This document shows, piece by piece, positions 18,424 to 26,922 of a stretch of 64,000 nucleotides of DNA. Under the pieces are notes generated by a model. It did not search any database. It saw only the letters and a list, made by a program, of their open reading frames with translations, and was not told where the DNA came from. Made by a program: the position numbers and the translations under genes. Origin of the DNA: Kocuria sp. TGY1127_2 (GTDB lineage Bacteria; Actinomycetota; Actinomycetes; Actinomycetales; Micrococcaceae); assembly GCF_013394385.1 (NCBI RefSeq), contig NZ_AP022834.1:2728001-2792000 (forward strand), written 5' to 3'. Within the stretch, counting starts at the first letter, position 1, and the number at the start of each line of letters is the position of its first letter.

Positions 18424-19824
18424 TCACCCCAGGCTTCCCAGCCCGAAGACCCCCAGGGCCAAGACGAAACCGACGACGCCTATCAACGTCTCCATCACGG
18501 TCCAGACCTTGAGCGTAGTGATTTCGTCCATGTCGAGCAGATTCCCGACGAGCCAGAAACCGGAATCGTTGAAATGGGACAGAACCACGGAACCCGCCGC
18601 AACGGCCACGACCATGGGGGCCAGCTGGAATTCGTTGTACCCGGCTGCCGCAACACCCGAGGAGATCAGCCCAGCGGTGGTCGTCAGGGCTACCGTCGCG
18701 GACCCCTGGACAACTCGTAGTGTCGCCGAAATGATGAACCCAGCCAAAATCAATGGGATACCGAGCCCGGACAAGGACGAGGCCAGGGCGTCGCCGATCC
18801 CGCTGGCTTGCAGAACACCGCCGAACATTCCGCCGGCACCGGTGATCAGGATGACCGAACACACCTTGGGCAGGGCCCCTTCCAGGAGATCCTGGGCCTG
18901 CTTCTTCCGCAAACCTTTCCTCCACCCGAAAACGACCAATGCAACCATGAGCGTCACCAGGAGCGCGACGGGCGTCTCCCCCAGCATGACCACGAATTCG
19001 TACCAAGGCTGGTCTGAGACTCCTTCACCGAGCACTCCGGCGTCGGACAACGCCGAAAGACCCGTATTGGCGAAGATCAGAATCATCGGGAGCAAAAGTA
19101 TTCCGACGACGGCCATCCAGTGCGGCGGCTCCTCGACGTCTCGGCTTTCCGCAACGCCCATGGTCTGGGGAACGGGCAGATCCACGCGTTTTCCAACGAA
19201 CTTCCCGAAAAGATACGCGGACAAATACCAGGTCGGGATCGCGACGACGAGACCAACGAGCAGAAGGACCCCCAAATCCGCGTGGAAAAACGAGGACGCC
19301 GTAACCGGTCCTGGATGGGGCGGGACAAAAACATGCATCACGGAGAACGCGCCTACCGCCGGGATACCGTACAGGAGCATCGATCCACCGACCCAACGCG
19401 CCACCGAAAATACCACCGGGAGCATGACCACGAGACCCGCATCGAAGAATATTGGGAATCCGAACAGCAACGAGGCGATGCCAAGGGCCAACGGCGCTCG
19501 TTTCTCCCCGAAAACGTGAACCAAGCGGTGGGCCAAGGAACGCGAACCACCCGACGATTCGAGCAATGCGCCCAGCATCGCACCCAAACCGACCAGAAGA
19601 GCCACGGTCCCCAAGGTGGTTCCGAACCCTTGGGTCACCACGTCGACGATGCTCCCCATAGGTATTCCTGCTGCTGCCGCTGTCAACAGGCTGACCAGAA
19701 TCAGAGCGGGGAAAGCGTGGACCTTGAGTCCGATGATGAGGAGGAGAAGAACAACAACTGCCCCCAACGCGATAAGCAATAACGGGCCGGCACCAAGGGT
19801 TTGCGACCATCCGTCGACGTTCAT
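18424..19824 (-). CDS. GntP-family gluconate/organic acid permease
   Basis: A 466-residue integral membrane protein with 12-14 predicted hydrophobic helices, of the GntP family (gluconate and related sugar acids by H+ symport). Supporting features are the N-terminal LLLIALGAVVVLLLLIIGLKV helix, ALLVGLGAMLGALLESSGG, FGFPIFFDAGLVVMLP, and FVPPHPGPVTASSFFHADLG, which are strongly conserved in GntT/GntP. GGAAGG lies about 8 bases before the ATG. No kinase or dehydrogenase of gluconate metabolism is adjacent, so the true substrate is open: gluconate, or another hydroxy acid such as fructuronate or D-serine. It is divergent from the AGCS gene. Confidence 0.85.
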   Translation of the reverse strand: MNVDGWSQTLGAGPLLLIALGAVVVLLLLIIGLKVHAFPALILVSLLTAAAAGIPMGSIVDVVTQGFGTTLGTVALLVGLGAMLGALLESSGGSRSLAHRLVHVFGEKRAPLALGIASLLFGFPIFFDAGLVVMLPVVFSVARWVGGSMLLYGIPAVGAFSVMHVFVPPHPGPVTASSFFHADLGVLLLVGLVVAIPTWYLSAYLFGKFVGKRVDLPVPQTMGVAESRDVEEPPHWMAVVGILLLPMILIFANTGLSALSDAGVLGEGVSDQPWYEFVVMLGETPVALLVTLMVALVVFGWRKGLRKKQAQDLLEGALPKVCSVILITGAGGMFGGVLQASGIGDALASSLSGLGIPLILAGFIISATLRVVQGSATVALTTTAGLISSGVAAAGYNEFQLAPMVVAVAAGSVVLSHFNDSGFWLVGNLLDMDEITTLKVWTVMETLIGVVGFVLALGVFGLGSLG

Positions 19825-20144
19825 GGGTGCATACCTTCCGTCGTGTTTCGGAGGTGGATCCAGCTTCGAACGATCAACCTCAATTTGTCTGCAGTCGATG
19901 GAAAATACCGGCCGACTGGCGTGAACACGAAACTACCTTCTGCGGATCCCGCTGTCCGTCAAGGCGCGGGTCAAATGGTCAGGTAACTTGCAGTCATGAC
20001 AAGCTATATGAAAACGGCGCACCAAGCGATCGACGGCGCATGCGACAGCTTGCATGCCCTCGGGTTCGAGGTTTCTCGGATCAACCGTTAGGGCCGCAAG
20101 AGCCATCAACCGTAACCGCACCTCATCACTCGAAAGTATTCACC
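19825..20144. other. Intergenic region between divergent gntP and AGCS genes
   Basis: About 320 bp with promoters for both flanking transporters presumed but not identifiable. A short frame at 19996-20091 (+, 31 residues, starting MTSYMKTAHQAIDG) reads like protein and ends about 54 bp before the AGCS start, but it lacks a clear ribosome site. It could be a leader peptide or chance. No riboswitch pattern was recognised. Confidence 0.35.
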
Positions 20145-21638
20145 ATGGACGCATTGACCGACCTCGTCACCAACGTTGGCGACTTTATTTGGCAGGGCAT
20201 GTTCATTGTCCTGATCGGCATAGGTCTGTACCTGACGATCCGCACACGCGGGGTACAGTTCCGGTCGATCCCTGAGATGTTCAGGATCCTGGGGGAACCC
20301 AGTGGTAAGGACTCCGAAGGCCGAACACAGATCTCCTCGTTCCGCGCTTTCACGATCTCAGCGGCTTCGCGAGTCGGAACGGCCAATATTGCCGGTGTCG
20401 CCCTGGCGATCAGCATCGGCGGGCCGGGAGCCGTCTTCTGGATGTGGGTCATCGCCTCAGTCGGCGCGGCCAGCGCGTTCGTCGAGTCGTTGCTCGCCCA
20501 GCTCTATAAGCATCCCGGCAAGGATGCCTACGTCGGAGGCCCCGCCTATTACATGCAACGCGGACTTCGTGCCCGCTGGATGGGCGTCGCCTTCGCGATC
20601 ATCATTTGCTTGACCTATGGCTTCGTATTCAACACGGTTCAGTCGAATTCGATCGTGGACGCAATCTCCCAGTCCACCGCTTCCTTCGCTCCGGGTCTTG
20701 CGGAGAGCATGGGCCTGAAAGTCGTTCTTGGCGTGATCCTGGCCGTGCTGACCGCGGTCATCATCTTCGGTGGTGTGCGTTCGATTTCCTCGTTCACCCA
20801 GGTGATTGTGCCGGTCATGGCCGTCATGTATGTGGGACTCGGCCTGGTCGTGGTGGTCATGAACATTACCGAGATTCCCGCCGTCTTCATGCAGATCATC
20901 GAGGGCGCCTTCGGCATCCGGGAATTCGCGACGGGAAGTCTCATGGGCGTGATCGTCCAGGGCGTCCGCCGCGGGTTGTTCTCCAACGAGGCCGGCATGG
21001 GTTCGGCCCCGAACGCCGGAGCCACCGCAGCTGTTTCCCACCCTGCCAAGCAGGGATTCGTGCAGTCCTTGGGCGTGTACTTCGACACGATCCTCGTGTG
21101 CTCGATCACCGCGTTCATCGTGCTCCTTTCCAAACCGACTTTCGGAGACGAAGCGGCGGGCGCATCACTGACGCAGACGGCCTTGGCAGACCAGTTGGGC
21201 GGTTGGGCCGTCCACTTCCTGACCGTAGCGATATTCCTGTTCGCTTTCTCTTCCGTGATCGGCAACTACTACTACGGCGAATCCAATATCCAATTCCTGA
21301 CCGAACGGAAATGGGTCTTGCAGGTGTACCGGATCGTCGTGCTCTTGTGCGTCTTCGGCGGGACCATTGCCGCTCTGGACCTGGTCTGGTCGCTCGCGGA
21401 CGTCTTCATGGCCGTCATGGCGTTGCTGAACCTCATAGCCATCCTCCTGCTGGCGGGTGTGGCTTCGAAGGTCCTGAAGCACTATGAGCGTCAGCGCAAG
21501 GCGGGCAAGGAACCGATCTTCCACGCATCGGATATGCCGGAGATTACGGGATTGGAGACCTGGGACGGCGGAGACGAGGTCACAACCCGTCAGTTCTGGA
21601 TCGATCGGGAGGCCATGCGCCAGCCCGCCAAAAAATAG
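20145..21638 (+). CDS. Alanine/glycine:cation symporter (AGCS family)
   Basis: A 497-residue membrane protein of the sodium:alanine symporter family (AlsT/DagA/AgcS). It shows the family signatures RTRGVQFRSIPEMF, SRVGTANIAGVALAISIGGPGAVFWMW, GGPAYYMQRG, and FSNEAGMGSAPNAGATA. Roughly 10-11 hydrophobic helices are visible. The reading frame is open for 300 bases upstream, but the ATG at 20145 gives the family N-terminus (MDALTDLVTNVGDFIWQGMF); its ribosome site is weak (GAAAG). It probably imports alanine, glycine or D-alanine with Na+. It ends at a strong terminator. Confidence 0.92.
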   Translation: MDALTDLVTNVGDFIWQGMFIVLIGIGLYLTIRTRGVQFRSIPEMFRILGEPSGKDSEGRTQISSFRAFTISAASRVGTANIAGVALAISIGGPGAVFWMWVIASVGAASAFVESLLAQLYKHPGKDAYVGGPAYYMQRGLRARWMGVAFAIIICLTYGFVFNTVQSNSIVDAISQSTASFAPGLAESMGLKVVLGVILAVLTAVIIFGGVRSISSFTQVIVPVMAVMYVGLGLVVVVMNITEIPAVFMQIIEGAFGIREFATGSLMGVIVQGVRRGLFSNEAGMGSAPNAGATAAVSHPAKQGFVQSLGVYFDTILVCSITAFIVLLSKPTFGDEAAGASLTQTALADQLGGWAVHFLTVAIFLFAFSSVIGNYYYGESNIQFLTERKWVLQVYRIVVLLCVFGGTIAALDLVWSLADVFMAVMALLNLIAILLLAGVASKVLKHYERQRKAGKEPIFHASDMPEITGLETWDGGDEVTTRQFWIDREAMRQPAKK

Positions 21639-21666
21639 TGGATATTTAATATCCACGATTCGTCGA

Positions 21667-21724
21667 AGGGGTATGCCCTTGTCGGAAGGTTTTTCTGCTT
21701 TCCGACAGGTGGCATGCCCCTTTC
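21667..21724 (+). terminator. Rho-independent terminator after the AGCS gene
   Basis: A long inverted repeat: GGGGTATGCC (21668-21677) plus TTGTCGGAA pair with TTCCGACA plus GGCATGCCCC (21711-21720), around a TTTTCTG-containing loop and followed by TTT. It lies about 30 bp past the AGCS stop. Confidence 0.8.
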
Positions 21725-21815
21725 GTCTCCGTGGCTACGGCCTTTGTTCTCGGGGCAGGATCGCCATAATGGGTAGGGAATCACGCTCCTATTCCTTTCA
21801 CGAAAGAACATCTCA

Positions 21816-23630
21816 TTGGGCGGAAAACTGAATCGCGTAACTGGGGCGCTCATTCTCTCCACGGCACTGGCTCTTACCGTGTACTCGTCTCAGAGGCAGG
21901 ATCTGCGAGGGGCGATCGGCGATTACTACCATTCCTCGGAGTCCGTGCAGAAGGAACTCGGCCATCCGCTCAAACCTCAAGAATGCGATCAGGCGGAGGG
22001 CGGATGCTTCCAAGAATTCGCCCATGGCCGCATCTATTGGTCTCCCACCGCCGGCGCGGCCCATGTCCGGGAAGGACAGATCTCTGAGTTCTACAACCAG
22101 CACGGGGCCCATGCGGGCCAGTATGGCTACCCCCGTGGACCGGAGCGCTGCTCACACCGTGGGACCTGCATCCAGAGCTTCGACCACGCGGAGATCGCGT
22201 GGTCTTCTTCCCATGGCGTTCAGGTCCTGACCTCGGATGCCATTCGCGGTTTCTACGACGGCGAGCACGGCGCGGAAGGACGGCTTGGGATTCCGGTCTC
22301 TGCGGAAGAACCGGCCGGCGAATCCGGGATAACGCAGACCTTTTGGAACCAGGCGGACGACAAGCGTTACTCGGTCGCGTGGAGCAGCGCGACCGGGGCG
22401 CACGCCGTCGAAACCACGGGGGCGATCGGCAAGAAGTGGACGGAGTTGGGAGCCGCTGGCGGCTCTTTGGGGCTCCCTGTCTCGGAGGTGTTCAACAACC
22501 TGCCCTACGGGGGTAGATACCAGGAATTCCAAGGCGGTCGGACGTATTCCTCCCCGGCAACCGGCACGTGGACCGTTACCTCGGGCACCATCCAGCGAGC
22601 CTGGGACGAGGATGGAGGGGCAGGAGGGCGGTGGGGTTATCCCACCTCGGACGAGCACTCGACCCCGTTTGGGATCCAGCAGAATTTCCAGGGTGGTATC
22701 GCCCGGAAGTACGAGAACGACTCCGTTACTTTCCGGACCTATGAGCAAGTCCAGCCCGACGGGATCAGCAAGACCATGGACGCCGATGCCTCCGCCCTCG
22801 GGCTCGGGCGCGTGCTCGGGGCTGCGGCCAAGAGCGCTCTGGACACCTATTCGAAGCAGTACGAGGGTGCGGTCATGGTGTATTCGGACCGTTACGGGGG
22901 GGTCGCTCTGTCCAAACGGGTCTTCGACGTCTGGTCCGCCAATCCGAACCCGCACGGTTTGCCGCAGAGTCATTCCGGGGACGGCGATACTCGCCGAACA
23001 GCATTCCAACACGACGCACTGGCCTTCGACGTCGACCATGACCTGGTGCGCCGAGTGGACAGAACCCTGGGAACCGGTGACGCACTGGTATTCGGCGATT
23101 CCCAGGTCGCTCCGGACAACAGCTGGATCCGGCAAGGCATTTCCAGGGCCGGGTTCACGGTCGAGGCGAGCCAAACCGCGTACCCGAGCATTGGTTTCAC
23201 TCGAAAACAACCGTCGGGGAGCTATTCCGGCGGGGTCCTGGACAATTATTGGACTCTTCCCCTCGGGGACCCGGAGGTCATTTACCTCCAAGGCTCCGGG
23301 AACGACGTCTACGTGCGAGACAACGAGCGCGTCAGACGTGACGCCACCCGGACAATACGCAAGTTGAAGGAGCTGTATCCCCGGTCGACGGTCGTCCTCA
23401 GCGGCGTCGTGACCGAGGACATTCCGGAGCACAGGAGCAGGGACGAACTCTCCCGCGTCTACGAACAAGTCGCCGAGTCCGAGAAGATCCGATTCCTCCC
23501 CTTGAAGGGGTGGACCACCATCTACCAGGGTGCTCCGTTGCTCTCGGCAGACCATATCCATTTCACGGACGCCGGTCATGATCACATGGCCGATCCCTTC
23601 ACGGAACAATTCCGGAAGGCGATCCGTTAG
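21816..23630 (+). CDS. Secreted LGFP-repeat protein with C-terminal SGNH/GDSL hydrolase domain
   Basis: A 604-residue protein. A signal peptide or signal anchor spans residues 1-25. Five LGFP-type repeats of about 50 residues follow (for example LGHPL, YGYPRG, LGIPVS, LGLPVS, WGYPTS), a module thought to bind the actinobacterial cell wall. From about residue 420 there is an SGNH hydrolase-like domain, with FGDSQVAPDNSW (block I Ser), QGSGNDVY (block III Asn) and DHIHFTDAGH (block V Asp/His). The start is TTG at 21816 with GAAAGA upstream; no better start gives the signal peptide. The likely role is deacylation or hydrolysis of a wall-linked glycan or lipid ester. The fusion of the two modules is the notable point. 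Confidence 0.8.
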   Translation: MGGKLNRVTGALILSTALALTVYSSQRQDLRGAIGDYYHSSESVQKELGHPLKPQECDQAEGGCFQEFAHGRIYWSPTAGAAHVREGQISEFYNQHGAHAGQYGYPRGPERCSHRGTCIQSFDHAEIAWSSSHGVQVLTSDAIRGFYDGEHGAEGRLGIPVSAEEPAGESGITQTFWNQADDKRYSVAWSSATGAHAVETTGAIGKKWTELGAAGGSLGLPVSEVFNNLPYGGRYQEFQGGRTYSSPATGTWTVTSGTIQRAWDEDGGAGGRWGYPTSDEHSTPFGIQQNFQGGIARKYENDSVTFRTYEQVQPDGISKTMDADASALGLGRVLGAAAKSALDTYSKQYEGAVMVYSDRYGGVALSKRVFDVWSANPNPHGLPQSHSGDGDTRRTAFQHDALAFDVDHDLVRRVDRTLGTGDALVFGDSQVAPDNSWIRQGISRAGFTVEASQTAYPSIGFTRKQPSGSYSGGVLDNYWTLPLGDPEVIYLQGSGNDVYVRDNERVRRDATRTIRKLKELYPRSTVVLSGVVTEDIPEHRSRDELSRVYEQVAESEKIRFLPLKGWTTIYQGAPLLSADHIHFTDAGHDHMADPFTEQFRKAIR

Positions 23631-23748
23631 ATGCATGAGCTCATTGGCTCCGTCCGCCCCACCGCGAAAGATCGGCGCCGTGCGAACAGCGGTGGCATTC
23701 ACCCTGTTTGCACGGAATGATGGGGTCGAATCGTAGATGGAGGAAAAC

Positions 23749-24336
23749 ATGTCGGACCTGACCGAGGTCGAGGTCTTCATCCCGGCTGGAGGCCCCGAGG
23801 ACACCGAACGCGAAGAGTTCCTCGACGCCGCGGCCGAACTCGCGGAACAGGGGTACCCCATCACGGTGTACGTCCGCGGCGAAGACGAATGGGCCTTCGA
23901 AGAATGCGAACACGTGGCGGACATGCTTGAGGCTTCCGGGGACATGGTCTTGCCCATCACCCTTCTGGGACCACAGATCGTGGCCTCCTGGATGTATCCC
24001 ACGTCCGAGCAGATGCGCAGGTTCGCGAAGGCGCAGGAGCCCAAGCGCAAGGACCCGCGTTTCAGTGCCGCCGCGGCCGCATGCGGTCCAGGCGGCCGTC
24101 AGGTTCCCGGCAGCGGACAGCCCTCGGAGAAGCCCGCCCCAGCGGGTTTTGCTGCGGTTTTGGCCGGGGTTCCCGAAACTCCTCGGGGCGGCCCCGATAT
24201 GGGCGCCCGACGCAACCTCATGGGCGGTGACATTGGCGAGGGGGTACCACCATCATCGACCACGGCGGATTCCACCGGTGATGAGCAGGCCTCAGGCGGT
24301 TGTTGCGGCGGATCCTGCGGGTGCGGCGGCCACTGA
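23749..24336 (+). CDS. ArsD-like thioredoxin-fold protein with Cys-rich C-terminal tail
   Basis: A 195-residue cytoplasmic protein. Residues 1-95 (EVEVFIPAGGPEDTEREEFLDAA..., LPITLLGPQIVASWMYPTSEQM) have the outline of an ArsD-like thioredoxin fold, but the N-terminal metal-binding cysteines of true ArsD are absent. The rest is low-complexity and rich in Gly/Pro/Ala, and it ends in CCGGSCGCGGH, a plausible metal- or metalloid-binding tail. A GGAGG site five bases before the ATG at 23749 favours that start over the ATG at 23737. No ArsA ATPase, ArsB or ArsR gene is adjacent. Function unknown; metallochaperone is a guess. Confidence 0.55.
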   Translation: MSDLTEVEVFIPAGGPEDTEREEFLDAAAELAEQGYPITVYVRGEDEWAFEECEHVADMLEASGDMVLPITLLGPQIVASWMYPTSEQMRRFAKAQEPKRKDPRFSAAAAACGPGGRQVPGSGQPSEKPAPAGFAAVLAGVPETPRGGPDMGARRNLMGGDIGEGVPPSSTTADSTGDEQASGGCCGGSCGCGGH

Positions 24337-24422
24337 CCTGTCGGTGTCGAACAAGTACTGCCCCTGATCCGACAAGGTGAGCCAAGTAGTGTGGGGCAAA
24401 ACATCGACTTGAAGGAGTGACC

Positions 24423-25250
24423 ATGAGGTTCTTCCCGAGCAGGAACAATCGTCGTCCGGAATGGCAGCTCTCGCTGTCTCCCGAAGAGAAGAAGAAACGT
24501 CAGGCCCAGACGCGCGAACACAAGCGAGGCGGAACAGTGCGGCAGGGCAGCCGGAATCGGGCGGGTCGGGCTGCTCCCGGTTCGGCCGTCGCCGCAGGCC
24601 GGAGCCGAGGGACCAACCACCCGACTGATACCCACCGGCACGATGATTCTGATAACCGCCCGGCACGGAAAGCGGGTGGGTTCCTCCGCGATTCGACTAT
24701 CGCTTTCGTTTGGGGTTTCGCGGATGCGACGGTGTGGTGTGTTTCCCCAGAAGTGTGGACATCCAATGTGGCCCTCAAGAATCCGGCCCGAGGCGGCGCC
24801 ATCACATGGGGCGCCCTTGCCGGTTCTCTCGCGGGAGGGGTCTGCACGTACAGAATCGCTCAAGAGGCCGGAAAACGCGAGAATGCTCAGCGGTTGCTCC
24901 GCATCCCCGGTGTTTCCGCAGAGACTCTTCACCACGCGAATGCCGAAGTCAAAAAATACGGCGCTCGGGCATTGGCTTCGGGCGCGGTCGAAGATCTACC
25001 GTACAAGGTTCACGCCAGCGCTTTGGGCATCCAGCAAGCCCCGATGGGCGAGTTCCTGTTCTGGTCCGCCGCGAGCCGCATGACGCGGATTGGGATCGTC
25101 ACCAACGGCGTCGCCGTGCTCGGGAGCATCTCGCATTCGATCGCTCCGAGGTTGACCAAAGCTGTCGGTCCCCTGGCCCTCAATGCAGGCTGGGCGGCGT
25201 ACTACGCGTGGCGCTTGTCCAAAGGAACCGAAACGAAGAGTCGCTCATAG
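24423..25250 (+). CDS. Conserved membrane protein of unknown function
   Basis: A 275-residue protein. The first 80 residues are basic and disordered (EKKKRQAQTREHKRGG and similar). The remainder holds about four hydrophobic segments and a motif VEDLPYKVHASALGIQQAPMGEF that faintly recalls DedA/VTT-type membrane proteins. I do not recognise it securely. AAGGAG lies five bases before the ATG at 24423, clearly better than the GTG at 24417. It stands alone, 86 bp after the ArsD-like gene, and converges with gabP. Confidence 0.55.
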   Translation: MRFFPSRNNRRPEWQLSLSPEEKKKRQAQTREHKRGGTVRQGSRNRAGRAAPGSAVAAGRSRGTNHPTDTHRHDDSDNRPARKAGGFLRDSTIAFVWGFADATVWCVSPEVWTSNVALKNPARGGAITWGALAGSLAGGVCTYRIAQEAGKRENAQRLLRIPGVSAETLHHANAEVKKYGARALASGAVEDLPYKVHASALGIQQAPMGEFLFWSAASRMTRIGIVTNGVAVLGSISHSIAPRLTKAVGPLALNAGWAAYYAWRLSKGTETKSRS

Positions 25251-25282
25251 GCCGAACGGTTCCAGAAAAGTCATGACGCGGC

Positions 25283-25321
25283 GATTGCGTACCGCTTGAT
25301 CGCACAATGCGGTGCGCAATC
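25283..25321. terminator. Stem-loop between convergent genes
   Basis: GATTGCGTACCGC (25283-25295) pairs with GCGGTGCGCAATC (25309-25321), with a single T-G wobble and a 13-base loop. It sits midway between two converging genes, which suits a bidirectional terminator, although no T-run follows on either strand. Confidence 0.45.
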
Positions 25322-25360
25322 ACCACGCCGCCGAAGCAAGCGCGGATCTGCCCTTTCGGG

Positions 25361-26830
25361 CTAGGCAGCGCGCCGCCGCTTGAGTCCTCGACTCACCACG
25401 GGCCAGAACAGGACCAGAATGATGACCGCGATCAGGCTGGTCCACACCTGAGTCCGGCCGTCGGCCGTGGTCAGCATGACGATCAGGACGAAGGCGACGC
25501 CGGCGAAGAGCACGTAATTCAACACGGGATGCAGCCACACCTTAAGCTTCAGGCCGTCCCGTTCTTCCTGGGTCATTTTCCGACGCAGATTAAGTTGTGT
25601 CAGGGCGATGAACACGTAGACGAACAGCGCCACAAGGCCAGCGGAATTCATGATGAAGTCGAAGACGCCCGATTCGGGTGCTGCGAAATTCACGATGGTG
25701 GCCACCACCCCGCCCACTGTTGAAGCGAGAAGGGCCATGTACGGAACGCCATGACGGGAACGCGCTGTAATCGCTCTCGGGGCGAATCCTTGGTCCGCGA
25801 GGGCCGCAAACATTCGCGATGCGGAATACAGGCCCGAGTTCAGTACGGAGAGCACGGCCGTGAAGATGATCAGCTGCATCACCAGGGCCGCGCCCGGAAC
25901 ACCGAACTTGGCGAACGCGATCGTGAACGGCGCCTGCGTCACGTCGGTCGGAACAGGAAGCTCGTTCCACGGGATCACTGTGGTGATTACCAGCACCGCA
26001 CCGACAAAGAACAGCAGGATGCGCCAAATCACGGTTGAGGTTGCTTGGCGGATGCCCTTGGCCGGGTCCTCGGACTCGGCCGCCGCCATCACAGCGATCT
26101 CGGTGCCGAAGTAGGAGAAAATCACCAGGGCTACGCCGGTCAGAGCCGCTCCGTACCCATGGGGTGCGAAACCGCCGTGTTCCCACAGATTGCCGACGGA
26201 GAACTCGGCGTGCGGCCACAGCCCGAAGGCGAACAGCACTCCGACGCCGAGGAACACCACTATCGCGATGACTTTGATGCTCGCGAGCCAGAATTCGACC
26301 TCACCGAAGGTTCGCACTGAGATCAGGTTGGTTCCCACGAACAACGCCAGCAGGAAGAACGAGGCCGCCCAGGCAGGTACGGCAGGGAACCAACCATGAA
26401 GGGTTTCGCCGCCGAGCACTGACTCGTAGGCGAGAACCCCCACCCAGAAGTACCAGTACAACCAGCCGACCAGGTACGCCGCCCAATCGCCCAGCCCCTC
26501 TCGGGCATATTCCATGAACGAACCGATTGCAGGACGGGCGGCGGCCATTTCCCCGAGCATCCTCATCGCCAAGAACACCAGGAGCCCGCCGATGAGGTAG
26601 GACAGTACGGAAGCGGGCCCGACGGCCCGGATCACGTTTCCTGACCCCACGAACAAGCTCGCGCCGATGATCCCTCCGAGGGTGATCATGGTGACGTGCC
26701 GAGAACGCAGTTTGCGCGGAGAGGGTGCGGCGTCGGGCCCGTTCGAACCGCGGGATGTCTTGCCGTGATGGACCGTCGAGCCCATGGAGGTCTGAGGCGA
26801 AACCCGGTCGTCGTAGGGTGAATGACTCAT
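25361..26830 (-). CDS. gabP: Amino acid permease, GABA permease type
   Basis: A 489-residue APC-superfamily permease with about 12 hydrophobic helices, resembling GabP and the related AAT-family transporters: LRSRHVTMITLGGIIGASLFVGSG at the first helix, FMEYAREGLGDWAAYLVGWLYWYFW, and SYFGTEIAVMAAAESEDPAKGI. The frame extends 26 codons further, but the ATG at 26830 starts the normal hydrophilic N-terminus (MSHSPYDD). It is the last gene of the putrescine/GABA operon, 92 bp after gabT, so import of GABA for the enzymes upstream is the natural reading. A broader amino acid range is possible. Confidence 0.85.
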   Translation of the reverse strand: MSHSPYDDRVSPQTSMGSTVHHGKTSRGSNGPDAAPSPRKLRSRHVTMITLGGIIGASLFVGSGNVIRAVGPASVLSYLIGGLLVFLAMRMLGEMAAARPAIGSFMEYAREGLGDWAAYLVGWLYWYFWVGVLAYESVLGGETLHGWFPAVPAWAASFFLLALFVGTNLISVRTFGEVEFWLASIKVIAIVVFLGVGVLFAFGLWPHAEFSVGNLWEHGGFAPHGYGAALTGVALVIFSYFGTEIAVMAAAESEDPAKGIRQATSTVIWRILLFFVGAVLVITTVIPWNELPVPTDVTQAPFTIAFAKFGVPGAALVMQLIIFTAVLSVLNSGLYSASRMFAALADQGFAPRAITARSRHGVPYMALLASTVGGVVATIVNFAAPESGVFDFIMNSAGLVALFVYVFIALTQLNLRRKMTQEERDGLKLKVWLHPVLNYVLFAGVAFVLIVMLTTADGRTQVWTSLIAVIILVLFWPVVSRGLKRRRAA

Positions 26831-26922
26831 GGTTTGGTTGGCTTTCTTCGAGTGATCATCAAGCGGTGCTCGGCCCATTTCACCATGGACCGAGCACCGA
26901 GCTCGCACGTGACGGTTCGGGA

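Noticed and set aside
22152-24050. A 632-codon minus-strand open frame opposite the LGFP/SGNH gene
   Set aside because: It is antisense to a gene with signal peptide, repeats and hydrolase blocks.
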